A stretch of DNA of 12,660 nt from CAZIOH01 sp964540815 (GTDB lineage Bacteria > Myxococcota_A > Polyangia > Fen-1088). This document shows, piece after piece, positions 1 to 7,899 of the stretch. Numbering within the stretch: the stretch's first letter is position 1; every line of letters starts with the position of its first letter. Below the pieces are notes generated by a model, which saw only the letters and a list, made by a program, of their open reading frames with translations, made no database searches and was not told the origin of the DNA. The stretch covers positions 1-12,660 of the forward strand of contig CAZIOH010000137.1 in NCBI GenBank assembly GCA_964540815.1, read 5' to 3'. The position numbers and the translations under genes are program-made.

Positions 1-736
<736 letters not shown>

Positions 737-757
737 TGCCCTTGAGCCTAGCACGCG

Positions 758-812
758 CCTCGGCGCATGTCCGCCCGGACGCGAGGCCGGAGCCCGGGCC
801 CCTGCGCCGAGG
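758..812 (-). repeat. Inverted repeat in the clpP-clpX intergenic gap
   Basis: A perfect 10-bp inverted repeat, CCTCGGCGCA at 758-767 and TGCGCCGAGG at 803-812, encloses a 35-nt GC-rich loop that can itself form small stems such as GTCC/GGAC. It lies between the clpP stop and the clpX start on the transcribed strand. No U-tract follows. Possible roles are partial attenuation, RNA processing or mRNA stabilisation that sets the ClpP:ClpX ratio; this is inference from position and pairing only. Confidence 0.5.
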
Positions 813-824
813 GGCGAAATGTGC

Positions 825-1496
<672 letters not shown>

Positions 1497-1524
1497 CGGG
1501 TCCTCTCGGCTCGGGCGTGCAGAC

Positions 1525-2820
1525 TCACTCGTCGCTGATCTTAGCCTGTGCGATCAGCATATCAAGCGTCTTCTGTTCGAGGAGCTGCTGGCGCAGGCCC
1601 GCGAGCTGTCCCTCGCGTTCCAGATCGGCCCGCAGCTTCTTGGCGTTCTCCTGGCGCGCGGCCGCCAGCTCGGCGATGCGCTTTTGCAGATCGGCGTCGC
1701 TCACCGTCACGCCCTCGCGCTCGGCGATGGCCTGGATCAAGGTGGTTCCGCGCGCCTCCATCTCGGCCTCGCCGCGGAACTCGCCCTTCATCCTGGCCAC
1801 GTCGATCGCCCCCGCCTCGAGCCCCGCCTGCACGTCGATCCCGGCCAGCATGAGCTGCTGCAGGGCCCGGTTGACGATGGCGCCCGCGTGACGATCGATG
1901 AGCGCGGGGGCGATCGGGAACTCGTTGCGCGCCACCAGCTCCTTGACGAGCGCGGTCTTGAGCTCGGAGTCGATCCGCGCGCGATCGGCCTCGCCGAGCC
2001 GTTCTCGGATCTTGTCCTTGAGCCCGTCCAGCGTCTCGGCCTCGCCGGTGTCCTTGGCGAACTCGTCGTCCAGCTCGCGCTGCTGCTTGGCGCGGGCGTC
2101 CTTCACCGTCACGCGCAGGCTGACCTCCTTGCCGGCCAGCTCCTTCTGAGGCAGCTCGGCCGGCAGGGTGTACTTCACCTCCAGCTCGCTGGCGGACAGG
2201 GAGATCCCACGCAGGCGCTCCGAGAGGCCGGGCAGTGGACCGCCCTTGTCGTCCTCGAGATCCACCCCGACCGAGCGCCGCTTGATCTTGTTGTCGCCCA
2301 CCCGGCCATGCACCTCGACCATCAGGAGATCGGTGGGGAGCGCTTCCGTGCGGCCCTCGATCGGGCGGTACTCGGTGAGCCGGCGGCGGTAGCCCTCGAG
2401 GGCCTCCTGCACCTGCGCGTCCTCCACCTTCACGGGGCGGCGCTTGAGCTCGACGCCGGAGTAGTCCTTCGGCACGACCTGCGAGCGCACCTCGACCTTG
2501 GCCGTGAACCGGAAGGCCGCGCCCGGCTTGATCTCGTACTGGTTGACCTCGAGGGGCGCGACCGGGTGGAGCTGGCGCTCCTGGATGGCCTGCCCGATCG
2601 AGAACTCGACCAGGGCCTTGGCGACGTCGTTCTCGACCTGGTGCCGGTAGAGGCGCTCCACCACGGTGCGCGGGACCTTGCCCGGGCGGAACCCCTTGAG
2701 ACGTACGTCACGCCGCAGTTCGTTGTAGGCCTTCTCCAAACGCGGCGCGACATCCGACCACGGGACCTCGAAGTCGACGCGCTTCTCCACCGGGGAAATG
2801 TCTTCAATTGTGATTTGCAT
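1525..2820 (-). CDS. tig: Trigger factor (ribosome-associated chaperone and peptidyl-prolyl isomerase)
   Basis: Trigger factor binds ribosomal protein uL23 at the exit tunnel and shields nascent chains; its middle domain is an FKBP-type prolyl isomerase. The 431-residue product is close to the usual length. The ribosome-docking signature GFRPGKVP sits at residues 43-50, exactly where E. coli Tig has GFRKGKVP. The PPIase region follows at roughly 150-245, and the long helical C-terminal chaperone arms fill the rest. The frame is open further upstream to a TTG at 2862, but the family N-terminus MQITIEDISPVEKR begins at the ATG at 2820, so that start is used even though no strong ribosome binding site is visible. 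It is first in the tig-clpP-clpX operon and divergent from the zinc-module gene across 149 bp. Confidence 0.97.
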   Translation of the reverse strand: MQITIEDISPVEKRVDFEVPWSDVAPRLEKAYNELRRDVRLKGFRPGKVPRTVVERLYRHQVENDVAKALVEFSIGQAIQERQLHPVAPLEVNQYEIKPGAAFRFTAKVEVRSQVVPKDYSGVELKRRPVKVEDAQVQEALEGYRRRLTEYRPIEGRTEALPTDLLMVEVHGRVGDNKIKRRSVGVDLEDDKGGPLPGLSERLRGISLSASELEVKYTLPAELPQKELAGKEVSLRVTVKDARAKQQRELDDEFAKDTGEAETLDGLKDKIRERLGEADRARIDSELKTALVKELVARNEFPIAPALIDRHAGAIVNRALQQLMLAGIDVQAGLEAGAIDVARMKGEFRGEAEMEARGTTLIQAIAEREGVTVSDADLQKRIAELAAARQENAKKLRADLEREGQLAGLRQQLLEQKTLDMLIAQAKISDE

Positions 2821-2969
2821 CGGAATCGGCGTACGTCTACCCTCGCCGGCTCCCCCAAGCAAGGGGACGTCGGCGTTTCGGCGTCCTCCCGAGTTCTTTC
2901 GGGTTCGGCGAATTGTGGTTGATCTGATCGGGGGTCCTCGGTCAGCATAGTCGCCCCTGGAGTTAATCG

Positions 2970-4847
2970 ATGGGCTCTCTCGGATTCACACTGGCAGACC
3001 GGCTCGGCGCGCGATCGAATCCTTGCTCGGTGCGGGGATGCTCGCGGACGTGGCTGCAAATGACGGGAAGGGTTGCGAAGCTCGGCGGCCGCGCGGGAGC
3101 CAGCGACGCGGATCCCACCTCCGCCATGTGCGAGCCCTGCCGCGAGAAGTTCCCGAAGCTGGTGGACGCCGTTCGCCCGTGCGATCGGGCGGGCTGCGAG
3201 CACACCTGGAGCTGGACGGTCCGGGAGCAGATCGAGGCCTTCGCCACCAACCGCCCCGCGCCGCAGCGGCTGTGCCCCGACTGTGAATCGCGGCTGTCCA
3301 CGCTGGCCGATCGCGAGATCGCCTGCTCGGTGGAGGGTTGCCAGCGTCAGGCGATCTTCACGCGGCGGGCGCAGCTCATCGCCGGCGGCTCCGAGGCCGA
3401 GCCCGCGCCGGCCCCGAGCATGATGTGCGCGCCGTGCGCCAACGTCTACGAGAAGATCAAGGATCGGCCGATCACCTGCGGCATCCAGGGCTGCAAGCAA
3501 AAGTGGTCATGGAGCCGCGACGAGCAGATCCGGGACTATGCGGCGGGGTTGCCCAACGAGCCTCCCCGGCGGCTCTGCGACGCGTGCCGCACGGTGTTCG
3601 GCGCGATCGCCGATCGCGAGGTGCGGTGCCGTACCTCGGGGTGCAAGAACACCTGGACCTGGCCGCGCGAGACCCAGCTGAGCTCGGCGGTGGCGGGCAA
3701 GCCGCTGCCGAAGGCGCCCCACCGGATGTGCCAGCGCTGCATCGACGTCTACTCGGCCACCCGCGACGTGGAGCGGCCCTGCCGCCGGCCCGGGTGCAAG
3801 CGAACGTGGACCGACAAGCGGGGGGCCCAGCTGGCGCGCGCGGTGCGGGGCAAGACCGGCGATCCGTATCCGCACTACTGCACCGAGTGCGAAAAAGAGC
3901 TGGGCGAGATGGAGGATCGCCAGGTGCCGTGCAAGACCGAGCACTGCCCGGGGACCTGGACCTGGACGGCGGCCCAGCAGCTCGCCGCGGGGGTCCGCCC
4001 CGAGGTCAAGGTGGTCGGGACCGTCTCGACCGACCACCACGGGACCGCCAGCGCGGTGGTGGCAGCTGGAGATGCCGCAGGCCCGACGACCCCCAAGGCG
4101 GCAGCCGTCACCAGCGCGCGCGGGGCCGCCGGCAACGGCCACGCGGCCCGGCTCGAGTCACGCGAGCACGAGCACGACCACCTGCACGCCGAGAACGAGG
4201 AGCCCGAGGACGAGCACGACGCGGAGCAAGCCGCGGAGCACGACCACACGGAGCACGCGGGTGAGGTCGCGGTCGCAGGCGGAGGGAACGCTCAGCGTCC
4301 TGCCGCCGAGGCTGGTCACGGATCTGAAAACAAGCCGACGGCGGCGGCTGCTGGCACCGTCGGTCACGCGACTCCGGGGAAGAAGCGCCGGCGACGCAAG
4401 CGGCGCAAGGAGATCCGTCCGCCCGAGCGGCGCTGTGAAGACTGCGTGGCGTTCCTCAAGGATCGAAAGACCCGCGAGATCCCGTGCGTTGGCTGCAAGA
4501 CGACCATCTTCTGGCCGCCGGAGAGCCAGCTTCAGACTCACCTCGGCAACTGGGCGGAGCCCACCCTGTGCGGGGCCTGCAAGCGCGACCTGACCGAGGC
4601 CGCCCGGGCGGCCGAGCGCGAGGCGCTCCGCCACGGAGGCCCGGCCATCCACCTGGCCGAGGGAACCCCGGAGGCTGTGCACGACGGTGTCCATGAAGGT
4701 GACGGTGTCGGTGTCCACGACGGCGGACCCTCGACCGCCATCGACGCCAGCGCTCCCTCGACGGCGGAGCTGGTGCCGCCGCCTGCCCCGGAGGACGCCC
4801 CTCCCGTCCTCGTCACCCCCGCGGTGACCGAGACGATCCTCAACTGA
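2970..4847 (+). CDS. Unrecognised multi-module zinc-ribbon-like protein with His-rich and basic linker
   Basis: I do not recognise this 625-residue protein as a whole. It is built from ~50-residue repeats, each with a C-x4-C pair, a TWxW-like segment, a Q(L/I) position, and a (P)xRxC-x2-C pair, joined by xDRxxxC. Full modules: Cys19/24-54/57, 71/76-102/105, 119/124-153/156, 170/175-203/206, 220/225-254/257, 271/276-304/307. A seventh opens at Cys321/326, but its closing pair (Cys489/492, after PPERR) follows about 140 inserted residues holding a His/Asp/Glu-rich stretch (400-429) and a basic run KKRRRRKRRK (471-480). An eighth module uses C-x2-C twice (Cys506/509, 534/537). The spacing recalls probable zinc-ribbon (zf-trcl-type) domains, so zinc binding is inferred. 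The C-terminal 80 residues are Pro/Ala-rich and low complexity. No signal peptide or membrane segment is seen. GGAG (2959-2962) seven bases before the ATG supports the start. It is divergent from tig. DNA, RNA or protein binding are all possible. Confidence 0.85.
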   Translation: MGSLGFTLADRLGARSNPCSVRGCSRTWLQMTGRVAKLGGRAGASDADPTSAMCEPCREKFPKLVDAVRPCDRAGCEHTWSWTVREQIEAFATNRPAPQRLCPDCESRLSTLADREIACSVEGCQRQAIFTRRAQLIAGGSEAEPAPAPSMMCAPCANVYEKIKDRPITCGIQGCKQKWSWSRDEQIRDYAAGLPNEPPRRLCDACRTVFGAIADREVRCRTSGCKNTWTWPRETQLSSAVAGKPLPKAPHRMCQRCIDVYSATRDVERPCRRPGCKRTWTDKRGAQLARAVRGKTGDPYPHYCTECEKELGEMEDRQVPCKTEHCPGTWTWTAAQQLAAGVRPEVKVVGTVSTDHHGTASAVVAAGDAAGPTTPKAAAVTSARGAAGNGHAARLESREHEHDHLHAENEEPEDEHDAEQAAEHDHTEHAGEVAVAGGGNAQRPAAEAGHGSENKPTAAAAGTVGHATPGKKRRRRKRRKEIRPPERRCEDCVAFLKDRKTREIPCVGCKTTIFWPPESQLQTHLGNWAEPTLCGACKRDLTEAARAAEREALRHGGPAIHLAEGTPEAVHDGVHEGDGVGVHDGGPSTAIDASAPSTAELVPPPAPEDAPPVLVTPAVTETILN

Positions 4848-4854
4848 GCCGAGG

Positions 4855-4879
4855 CCCCGAGGCCCGCATGGCCTCGGGG
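4855..4879 (+). terminator. Hairpin downstream of the zinc-module gene
   Basis: CCCCGAGGCC (4855-4864), loop CGCAT, GGCCTCGGGG (4870-4879) form a perfect 10-bp GC-rich stem starting seven bases after the stop codon. The following bases, TGATCGTATTTCTAT, contain only a weak T-tract, so intrinsic termination may be partial. Confidence 0.65.
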
Positions 4880-4903
4880 TGATCGTATTTCTATCCGCAT
4901 ATT

Positions 4904-4953
4904 CGTGATCGTGGACGTGTTCGATCCCGTAAACGTGGCCGTGCACGTGCACG
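4904..4953 (+). repeat. Left CGTGNN hexamer array (plus orientation)
   Basis: Degenerate 6-bp units run in register: CGTGAT, CGTGGA, CGTGTT, CGATCC, CGTAAA, CGTGGC, then CGTGCA twice. The last 14 bases (4940-4953) alternate strictly purine-pyrimidine. No start codon with a ribosome binding site opens a useful frame here; the GTG-rich frame gives about 20 codons and then a stop. It faces the right array at 5043-5101, which has the same unit order on the other strand. Confidence 0.7.
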
Positions 4954-5042
4954 GGAACCCACCGTGAAGGTGATCGAACCGGTCTCGCAAGATGCGGGGC
5001 GTGTCTTCTTCTGCACCTCTCGATCACGCCCACGGGGCCGGT

Positions 5043-5101
5043 CACGTGCACGTGCACGTGCACGTCGAGGATCACGGGTCGGCCACGATCACGATCACGA
5101 T
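5043..5101 (-). repeat. Right CGTGNN hexamer array (minus orientation), with alternating CACGTG tract
   Basis: Read on the minus strand from 5101, the units are CGTGAT twice, CGTGGC, CGACCC, CGTGAT, CCTCGA, then CGTGCA three times. The outer part is an exact (CACGAT)3 at 5084-5101, plus-strand reading. The inner part, 5043-5065, is 23 bases of strict purine-pyrimidine alternation, a sequence type prone to Z-DNA. The short inverted pair GTGATCGA (4970-4977) and TCGATCAC (5020-5027) lies between the two arrays. The stretch 4880-5149 otherwise holds no gene I can support. Confidence 0.7.
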
Positions 5102-5125
5102 GCAGCCAGCGGGTCTTGACGGCCC

Positions 5126-5145
5126 GATCCGGGCAGGCCCGGGTC
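5126..5145 (-). terminator. Possible hairpin after mutT
   Basis: GATCCGGGC (5126-5134), a two-base turn, and GCCCGGGTC (5137-5145) form a nine-position stem with one mismatch, directly downstream of the mutT stop on the minus strand. There is no T-tract, so it could be a weak or factor-dependent terminator, or a 3' mRNA-end stabiliser. Confidence 0.3.
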
Positions 5146-5149
5146 CCCT

Positions 5150-5596
5150 CTATTCCGGCTCGGCTGCCAGTCGACGGGCGAGCGGATAATCCGCCGGAAG
5201 GAGCTCGAGCGTCGGCAGCTCGGTCCGCGGGATCCACACGACCCGCTCGACGGCGATCGCGCGGGCTTCCTCGTGCTCGCCGGCCAGCGTGCATTCGTAG
5301 ACCAGCATGACGAGATCGAAGGTCGGGTAGGGGTGAAAGACCACCTCCTCGATCCGCCCCACCCGGATCGCGCAGCCGAGCTCCTCGCGGATCTCGCGCG
5401 CGAGGGCATGGACCGGATCTTCCCCGGCCTCCACCTTTCCCCCCGGGAACTCCCACAGCAGCGGCATCGGCTGATCGGCCCGCCGCTGCGACATGAGGAC
5501 CGCCCCGCCCCTCCGGATCAGGGCCGCCACGACCAGGGTCCTCCTGCGATCACCAGCGAGGTTCGGCTTGGACGAGGACACGGGAGGGCTCCCCAT
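5150..5596 (-). CDS. mutT: MutT-type Nudix hydrolase (probable 8-oxo-dGTP or related NTP pyrophosphatase)
   Basis: Nudix hydrolases of the MutT group cleave oxidised or surplus nucleoside triphosphates to the monophosphate and pyrophosphate, needing a divalent metal. The 148-residue product has an intact Nudix box at residues 53-75: Gly53, Glu59, then Arg67-Glu68-Ile-Arg-Glu71-Glu72-Leu-Gly74, exactly G-x5-E-x7-REUXEEXGU. The preceding WEFPGGKVE is typical of MutT/CTP pyrophosphohydrolase proteins, and QRR at 37-39 fits the substrate side of the fold. Substrate cannot be fixed from sequence; 8-oxo-dGTP and dCTP-type nucleotides are both plausible. Its ATG shares one base with the stop codon of the upstream kinase (TGATG), which implies translational coupling. 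It ends convergently with the zinc-module gene. Confidence 0.88.
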   Translation of the reverse strand: MGSPPVSSSKPNLAGDRRRTLVVAALIRRGGAVLMSQRRADQPMPLLWEFPGGKVEAGEDPVHALAREIREELGCAIRVGRIEEVVFHPYPTFDLVMLVYECTLAGEHEEARAIAVERVVWIPRTELPTLELLPADYPLARRLAAEPE

Positions 5597-7689
5597 CAGT
5601 TTCTATCTCGGGGAGCCACCCCAAAATCGGAGGCGGAGCCGTCTTCGCCCGCCAGGCGCCCGCCCGCCCCGCCGCCGGCGGGCTGGCTCGGCGACGCCGG
5701 ACCGGTCCAGGTCCGCGCGGGCTCGCGCGGGAGGCTCGGATCGGGGCCGGGCGCCACCCCGTTCTCGGCCACCTTGGCCTCGATCAGCCCCATCAGCTCG
5801 TCCACGCTGAACGGCTTGTTGAGGCAAGTGACGGCCTGCTCGAGAAAGTGCCGGGCCTCCGCCGAGAACGCCCCGCCGGTCACGAAGACGAATCGCTTGG
5901 CCAGCTCCGGGAACTCGCGCTTGGCGGTCATGAACAGCTCCATGCCCGACATCTCCGGCATCTGCAGGTCGCACAAGATCACGTCGAAGTCCTGCCGCTT
6001 GCGCAGCACGAGGAGCGCGTCGCGGCCGCCGAGGGCGGTCACCACCTCGTGGGTGTCGGAGATCATGCGCCGGTAGGCCTTGAGCAACAAGGCCTCGTCG
6101 TCGACCGCCAGGATCCGCCTCCGGCTGTACCGTGGGGCGGCCACGGGCTCGGGCGGCGAAGCGGGCTCGGGACTCGGCGCCTCGGCCGGTAGCTGCACCC
6201 GAAAGAGCGTCCCCCTGCCGAGCTCGGTCTCGACGGTGATCGTCCCGCCGAGCGACTGGACGATTCCCTGGGAGATGGACAAGCCGAGCCCGGTCCCGAC
6301 CCCCCGCGGCTTGGTCGTGAAGAAGGAGTCGAAGATCCGCGGCAGGACCCCGGGCGTGATGCCACAGCCATTGTCGCGGACCTCGAAGATCACGTCGTCG
6401 CCGTGATCGTAGGTCCGGACCCGGATGCGGTTGTCCTTGCCGCGGGCCTCGTCCACCGCCTGGATGGCGTTCATGATGAGGTTGAGGAAGACCTGTCCGA
6501 GCCCGGCGGGCGTGCTGCGAACCAGGCGCGTGGCCTGCAAGTCCTTGTCGACCGAGGCCCGGTGGCGGAGCTCGTTGCGCAAGATCCCGAGCGTCGAGTC
6601 CACCGCGGTGTTCAGATCGGTCGGCACCCCCTGATCGTCGTCGACGTGGGTGAAGGAGGAGAGGCTGCGAACGATGCGGTGAATCCGGGCCATCCCCTCC
6701 TTCGATTCCTGCAGGATCGCGTTGGCCTCGAACAGGATCTCGGTCACGGCGGTCTTGAAGCCGGGATCGCTCGACGACGCGCGCACCCGATCCTCGAGCG
6801 TGCGAAAGTGCACCGAGAGCGCGTCGAAGTTGCCGAGCACGAAGGCGGCGGGGTTGTTGATCTCGTGGGCGACGCCGGCGGCCAGGATCCCGATCGAGGC
6901 CATCTTCTCGGCTTGCAGCCGGCGCACCTCCACCTCCCGGGCGGCGGTGGTGTCCCGCATGTACAGGAGCACCCGATCCCCGCGCAGAGGATACGCCCGC
7001 CCCACGAACACCTGCGTCCCTTCGATGAACTCCTGCTCGCGCGGCGGCGTCTGGGCGACGACCAGCTCGAGCCAGGCCAGGATGGCCGGCTTGAGCTGGC
7101 TCGCCATCAGCCGCGCGCCGGCCGAGTTGGCCACCAGGACCTCCTTGGCGGCCCCGAGCAGCACCACCGCCTCATCGAAGACGTCGAGGGTCTCACGCAG
7201 GGTGTCGCGCTCGGCCCGCAGGGCATCGGCCAGGGCCTCGGCGGTCCGGGTGCGGTCCCGCACCTTGCTCTCGAGCTCGGCGTTCTGCAGGCGGACGCGA
7301 TCGGCCAGGAACTTGAGGCGGAGGGCGAACTCGATCCGGGCCATCAACTTCTCCGGACCGACCGGCAGGAGGACGTAGTCGGTGGCGCCGAGGTCGAGGC
7401 CCTTGAACCTCCCCTCCTTCTCGAGCTCGAGATCGTGGCCGGTCAGGAGCAGGATGGGGAGCTGCTCGGTGCGGGGGTTGGCACGCACATCCGAGCACAG
7501 CCCGAGGGCGGCCTCCTGTGAGATCTCCAGGCCCACCAGCAGCACGTCGTAGTCGAACTGGGCCAGGCGGTCGCGGGCGGCCGAGCGATCCCCACACTGG
7601 TCGACCACGTAACCGGCCCGCTCGGCGATCGCCTCGACGATGCCGGTGCGGCGGTTCTCATCGTCGTCGACCACCAAGAGGTGTGGCAT
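5596..7689 (-). CDS. Hybrid sensor histidine kinase, REC-like/PAS/HisKA-HATPase/REC
   Basis: This 697-residue soluble protein is a cytoplasmic hybrid two-component kinase. Order: an N-terminal receiver-like domain (1-120), a coiled-coil linker (about 125-165), a PAS-like domain (about 165-250), the dimerisation/phosphoacceptor domain with His275 in GVAHEINNP, the ATPase domain with N-box NLIMNAIQA (403-411), D439NGCGI, FDSFFTTK (453-460) and GTGLGLS (465-471), then a C-terminal receiver (524-640) with the acidic pair at 530-531, phosphoacceptor Asp574, Thr604 and Lys625. The tail is Pro/Gly-rich. The N-terminal receiver keeps Asp8-Asp9-Asp10, but Gly53 stands at the phosphoacceptor position and Leu108 replaces the conserved Lys, so it is probably a pseudo-receiver. 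The frame is open to a TTG at 7872, but the promoter at 7844-7872 makes that start unlikely; the ATG at 7689 begins directly with a receiver strand (MPHLLVVDDD). GTG at 7716 is an alternative. No membrane segments are present. The partner regulator is unknown. Confidence 0.93.
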   Translation of the reverse strand: MPHLLVVDDDENRRTGIVEAIAERAGYVVDQCGDRSAARDRLAQFDYDVLLVGLEISQEAALGLCSDVRANPRTEQLPILLLTGHDLELEKEGRFKGLDLGATDYVLLPVGPEKLMARIEFALRLKFLADRVRLQNAELESKVRDRTRTAEALADALRAERDTLRETLDVFDEAVVLLGAAKEVLVANSAGARLMASQLKPAILAWLELVVAQTPPREQEFIEGTQVFVGRAYPLRGDRVLLYMRDTTAAREVEVRRLQAEKMASIGILAAGVAHEINNPAAFVLGNFDALSVHFRTLEDRVRASSSDPGFKTAVTEILFEANAILQESKEGMARIHRIVRSLSSFTHVDDDQGVPTDLNTAVDSTLGILRNELRHRASVDKDLQATRLVRSTPAGLGQVFLNLIMNAIQAVDEARGKDNRIRVRTYDHGDDVIFEVRDNGCGITPGVLPRIFDSFFTTKPRGVGTGLGLSISQGIVQSLGGTITVETELGRGTLFRVQLPAEAPSPEPASPPEPVAAPRYSRRRILAVDDEALLLKAYRRMISDTHEVVTALGGRDALLVLRKRQDFDVILCDLQMPEMSGMELFMTAKREFPELAKRFVFVTGGAFSAEARHFLEQAVTCLNKPFSVDELMGLIEAKVAENGVAPGPDPSLPREPARTWTGPASPSQPAGGGAGGRLAGEDGSASDFGVAPRDRN

Positions 7690-7712
7690 GTCAGCGCCCG
7701 ACGTACCCGAGA

Positions 7713-7775
7713 TCACGGGCGGGCCGGCGCAGTCGCGAGCCGGCGCCTGCGCTCGAAAACGGACGGACCGGCCAC
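7713..7775 (-). other. Possible upstream ORF (20 codons) in the kinase leader
   Basis: On the minus strand a strong Shine-Dalgarno-like GGGGAGGAG (7793-7785) precedes a GTG at 7775 that opens 20 codons (VAGPSVFERRRRL...) ending in TGA at 7713-7715. The stop overlaps an in-frame kinase GTG at 7716 (GTGA) and lies 23 nt before the chosen kinase ATG. The Shine-Dalgarno has no kinase-frame start nearby, so it would serve this short frame if anything. The spacing is a little long and there is no family to compare it with. Confidence 0.22.
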
Positions 7776-7843
7776 GATGACGAGCTCCTCCCCAAAGAAT
7801 CCTCGCTTTCCAATGCTGCTCAAACGAGCCGCAGCCAGCGAGA

Positions 7844-7872
7844 ATTATCTGACGCCTGGGGGTAAGTTGCAA
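7844..7872 (-). promoter_or_regulatory. Sigma70-like promoter of the kinase-mutT operon
   Basis: On the minus strand, TTGCAA (7872-7867) and GATAAT (7849-7844) are separated by exactly 17 bp. The -10 box matches 5 of 6 consensus bases and the -35 box 4 of 6, in a locally AT-rich island inside GC-rich DNA. Transcription would start near 7837, giving a leader of about 150 nt before the kinase ATG. The site follows the epimerase stop by about 100 bp, so the kinase and mutT form their own unit. Confidence 0.6.
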
Positions 7873-7875
7873 TAT

Positions 7876-7899
7876 TCTTTTTGCGGTTCTCTTTTTGCG
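7876..7899 (-). promoter_or_regulatory. A-tract direct repeats upstream of the kinase promoter (UP-element-like)
   Basis: CGCAAAAAGA occurs twice on the minus strand (7899-7890 and 7885-7876), 14 bases apart start to start, ending four bases upstream of the -35 box. Such A-tracts next to a -35 box can act as an UP element or as a regulator site; which one cannot be told from sequence. Confidence 0.4.

Noticed and set aside
2821..2862. Extended trigger factor start at TTG 2862 and a possible tig promoter TTGCTT-17-TAGACG
   Set aside because: The family N-terminus begins at ATG 2820. The putative boxes match only 3 of 6 consensus bases each, so I do not report a promoter.
4992..5189. His-rich 65-codon plus-strand frame (HVHVHVHVEDHG)
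   Set aside because: No ribosome binding site before its ATG, its tail overlaps mutT antisense, and its composition is explained by the hexamer repeats.
4158..5456. Minus-strand frame of 432 codons crossing the hexamer arrays and the zinc-module gene, containing VHVHVHV and VHVHGHVYGIEHVHDHEY
   Set aside because: It starts inside mutT, runs antisense to most of the zinc-module C-terminus and has no ribosome binding site; the VH repeats simply reflect the hexamer arrays.
6403..7521. 372-codon plus-strand frame antisense to the histidine kinase
   Set aside because: Mirror of kinase codons with no recognisable motif or ribosome binding site; the minus-strand gene is certain.
7690..7872. Longer kinase N-terminus starting at TTG 7872 (61 extra residues)
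   Set aside because: The added sequence has no domain character, would overlap the convincing promoter at 7844-7872, and the receiver fold begins at ATG 7689.
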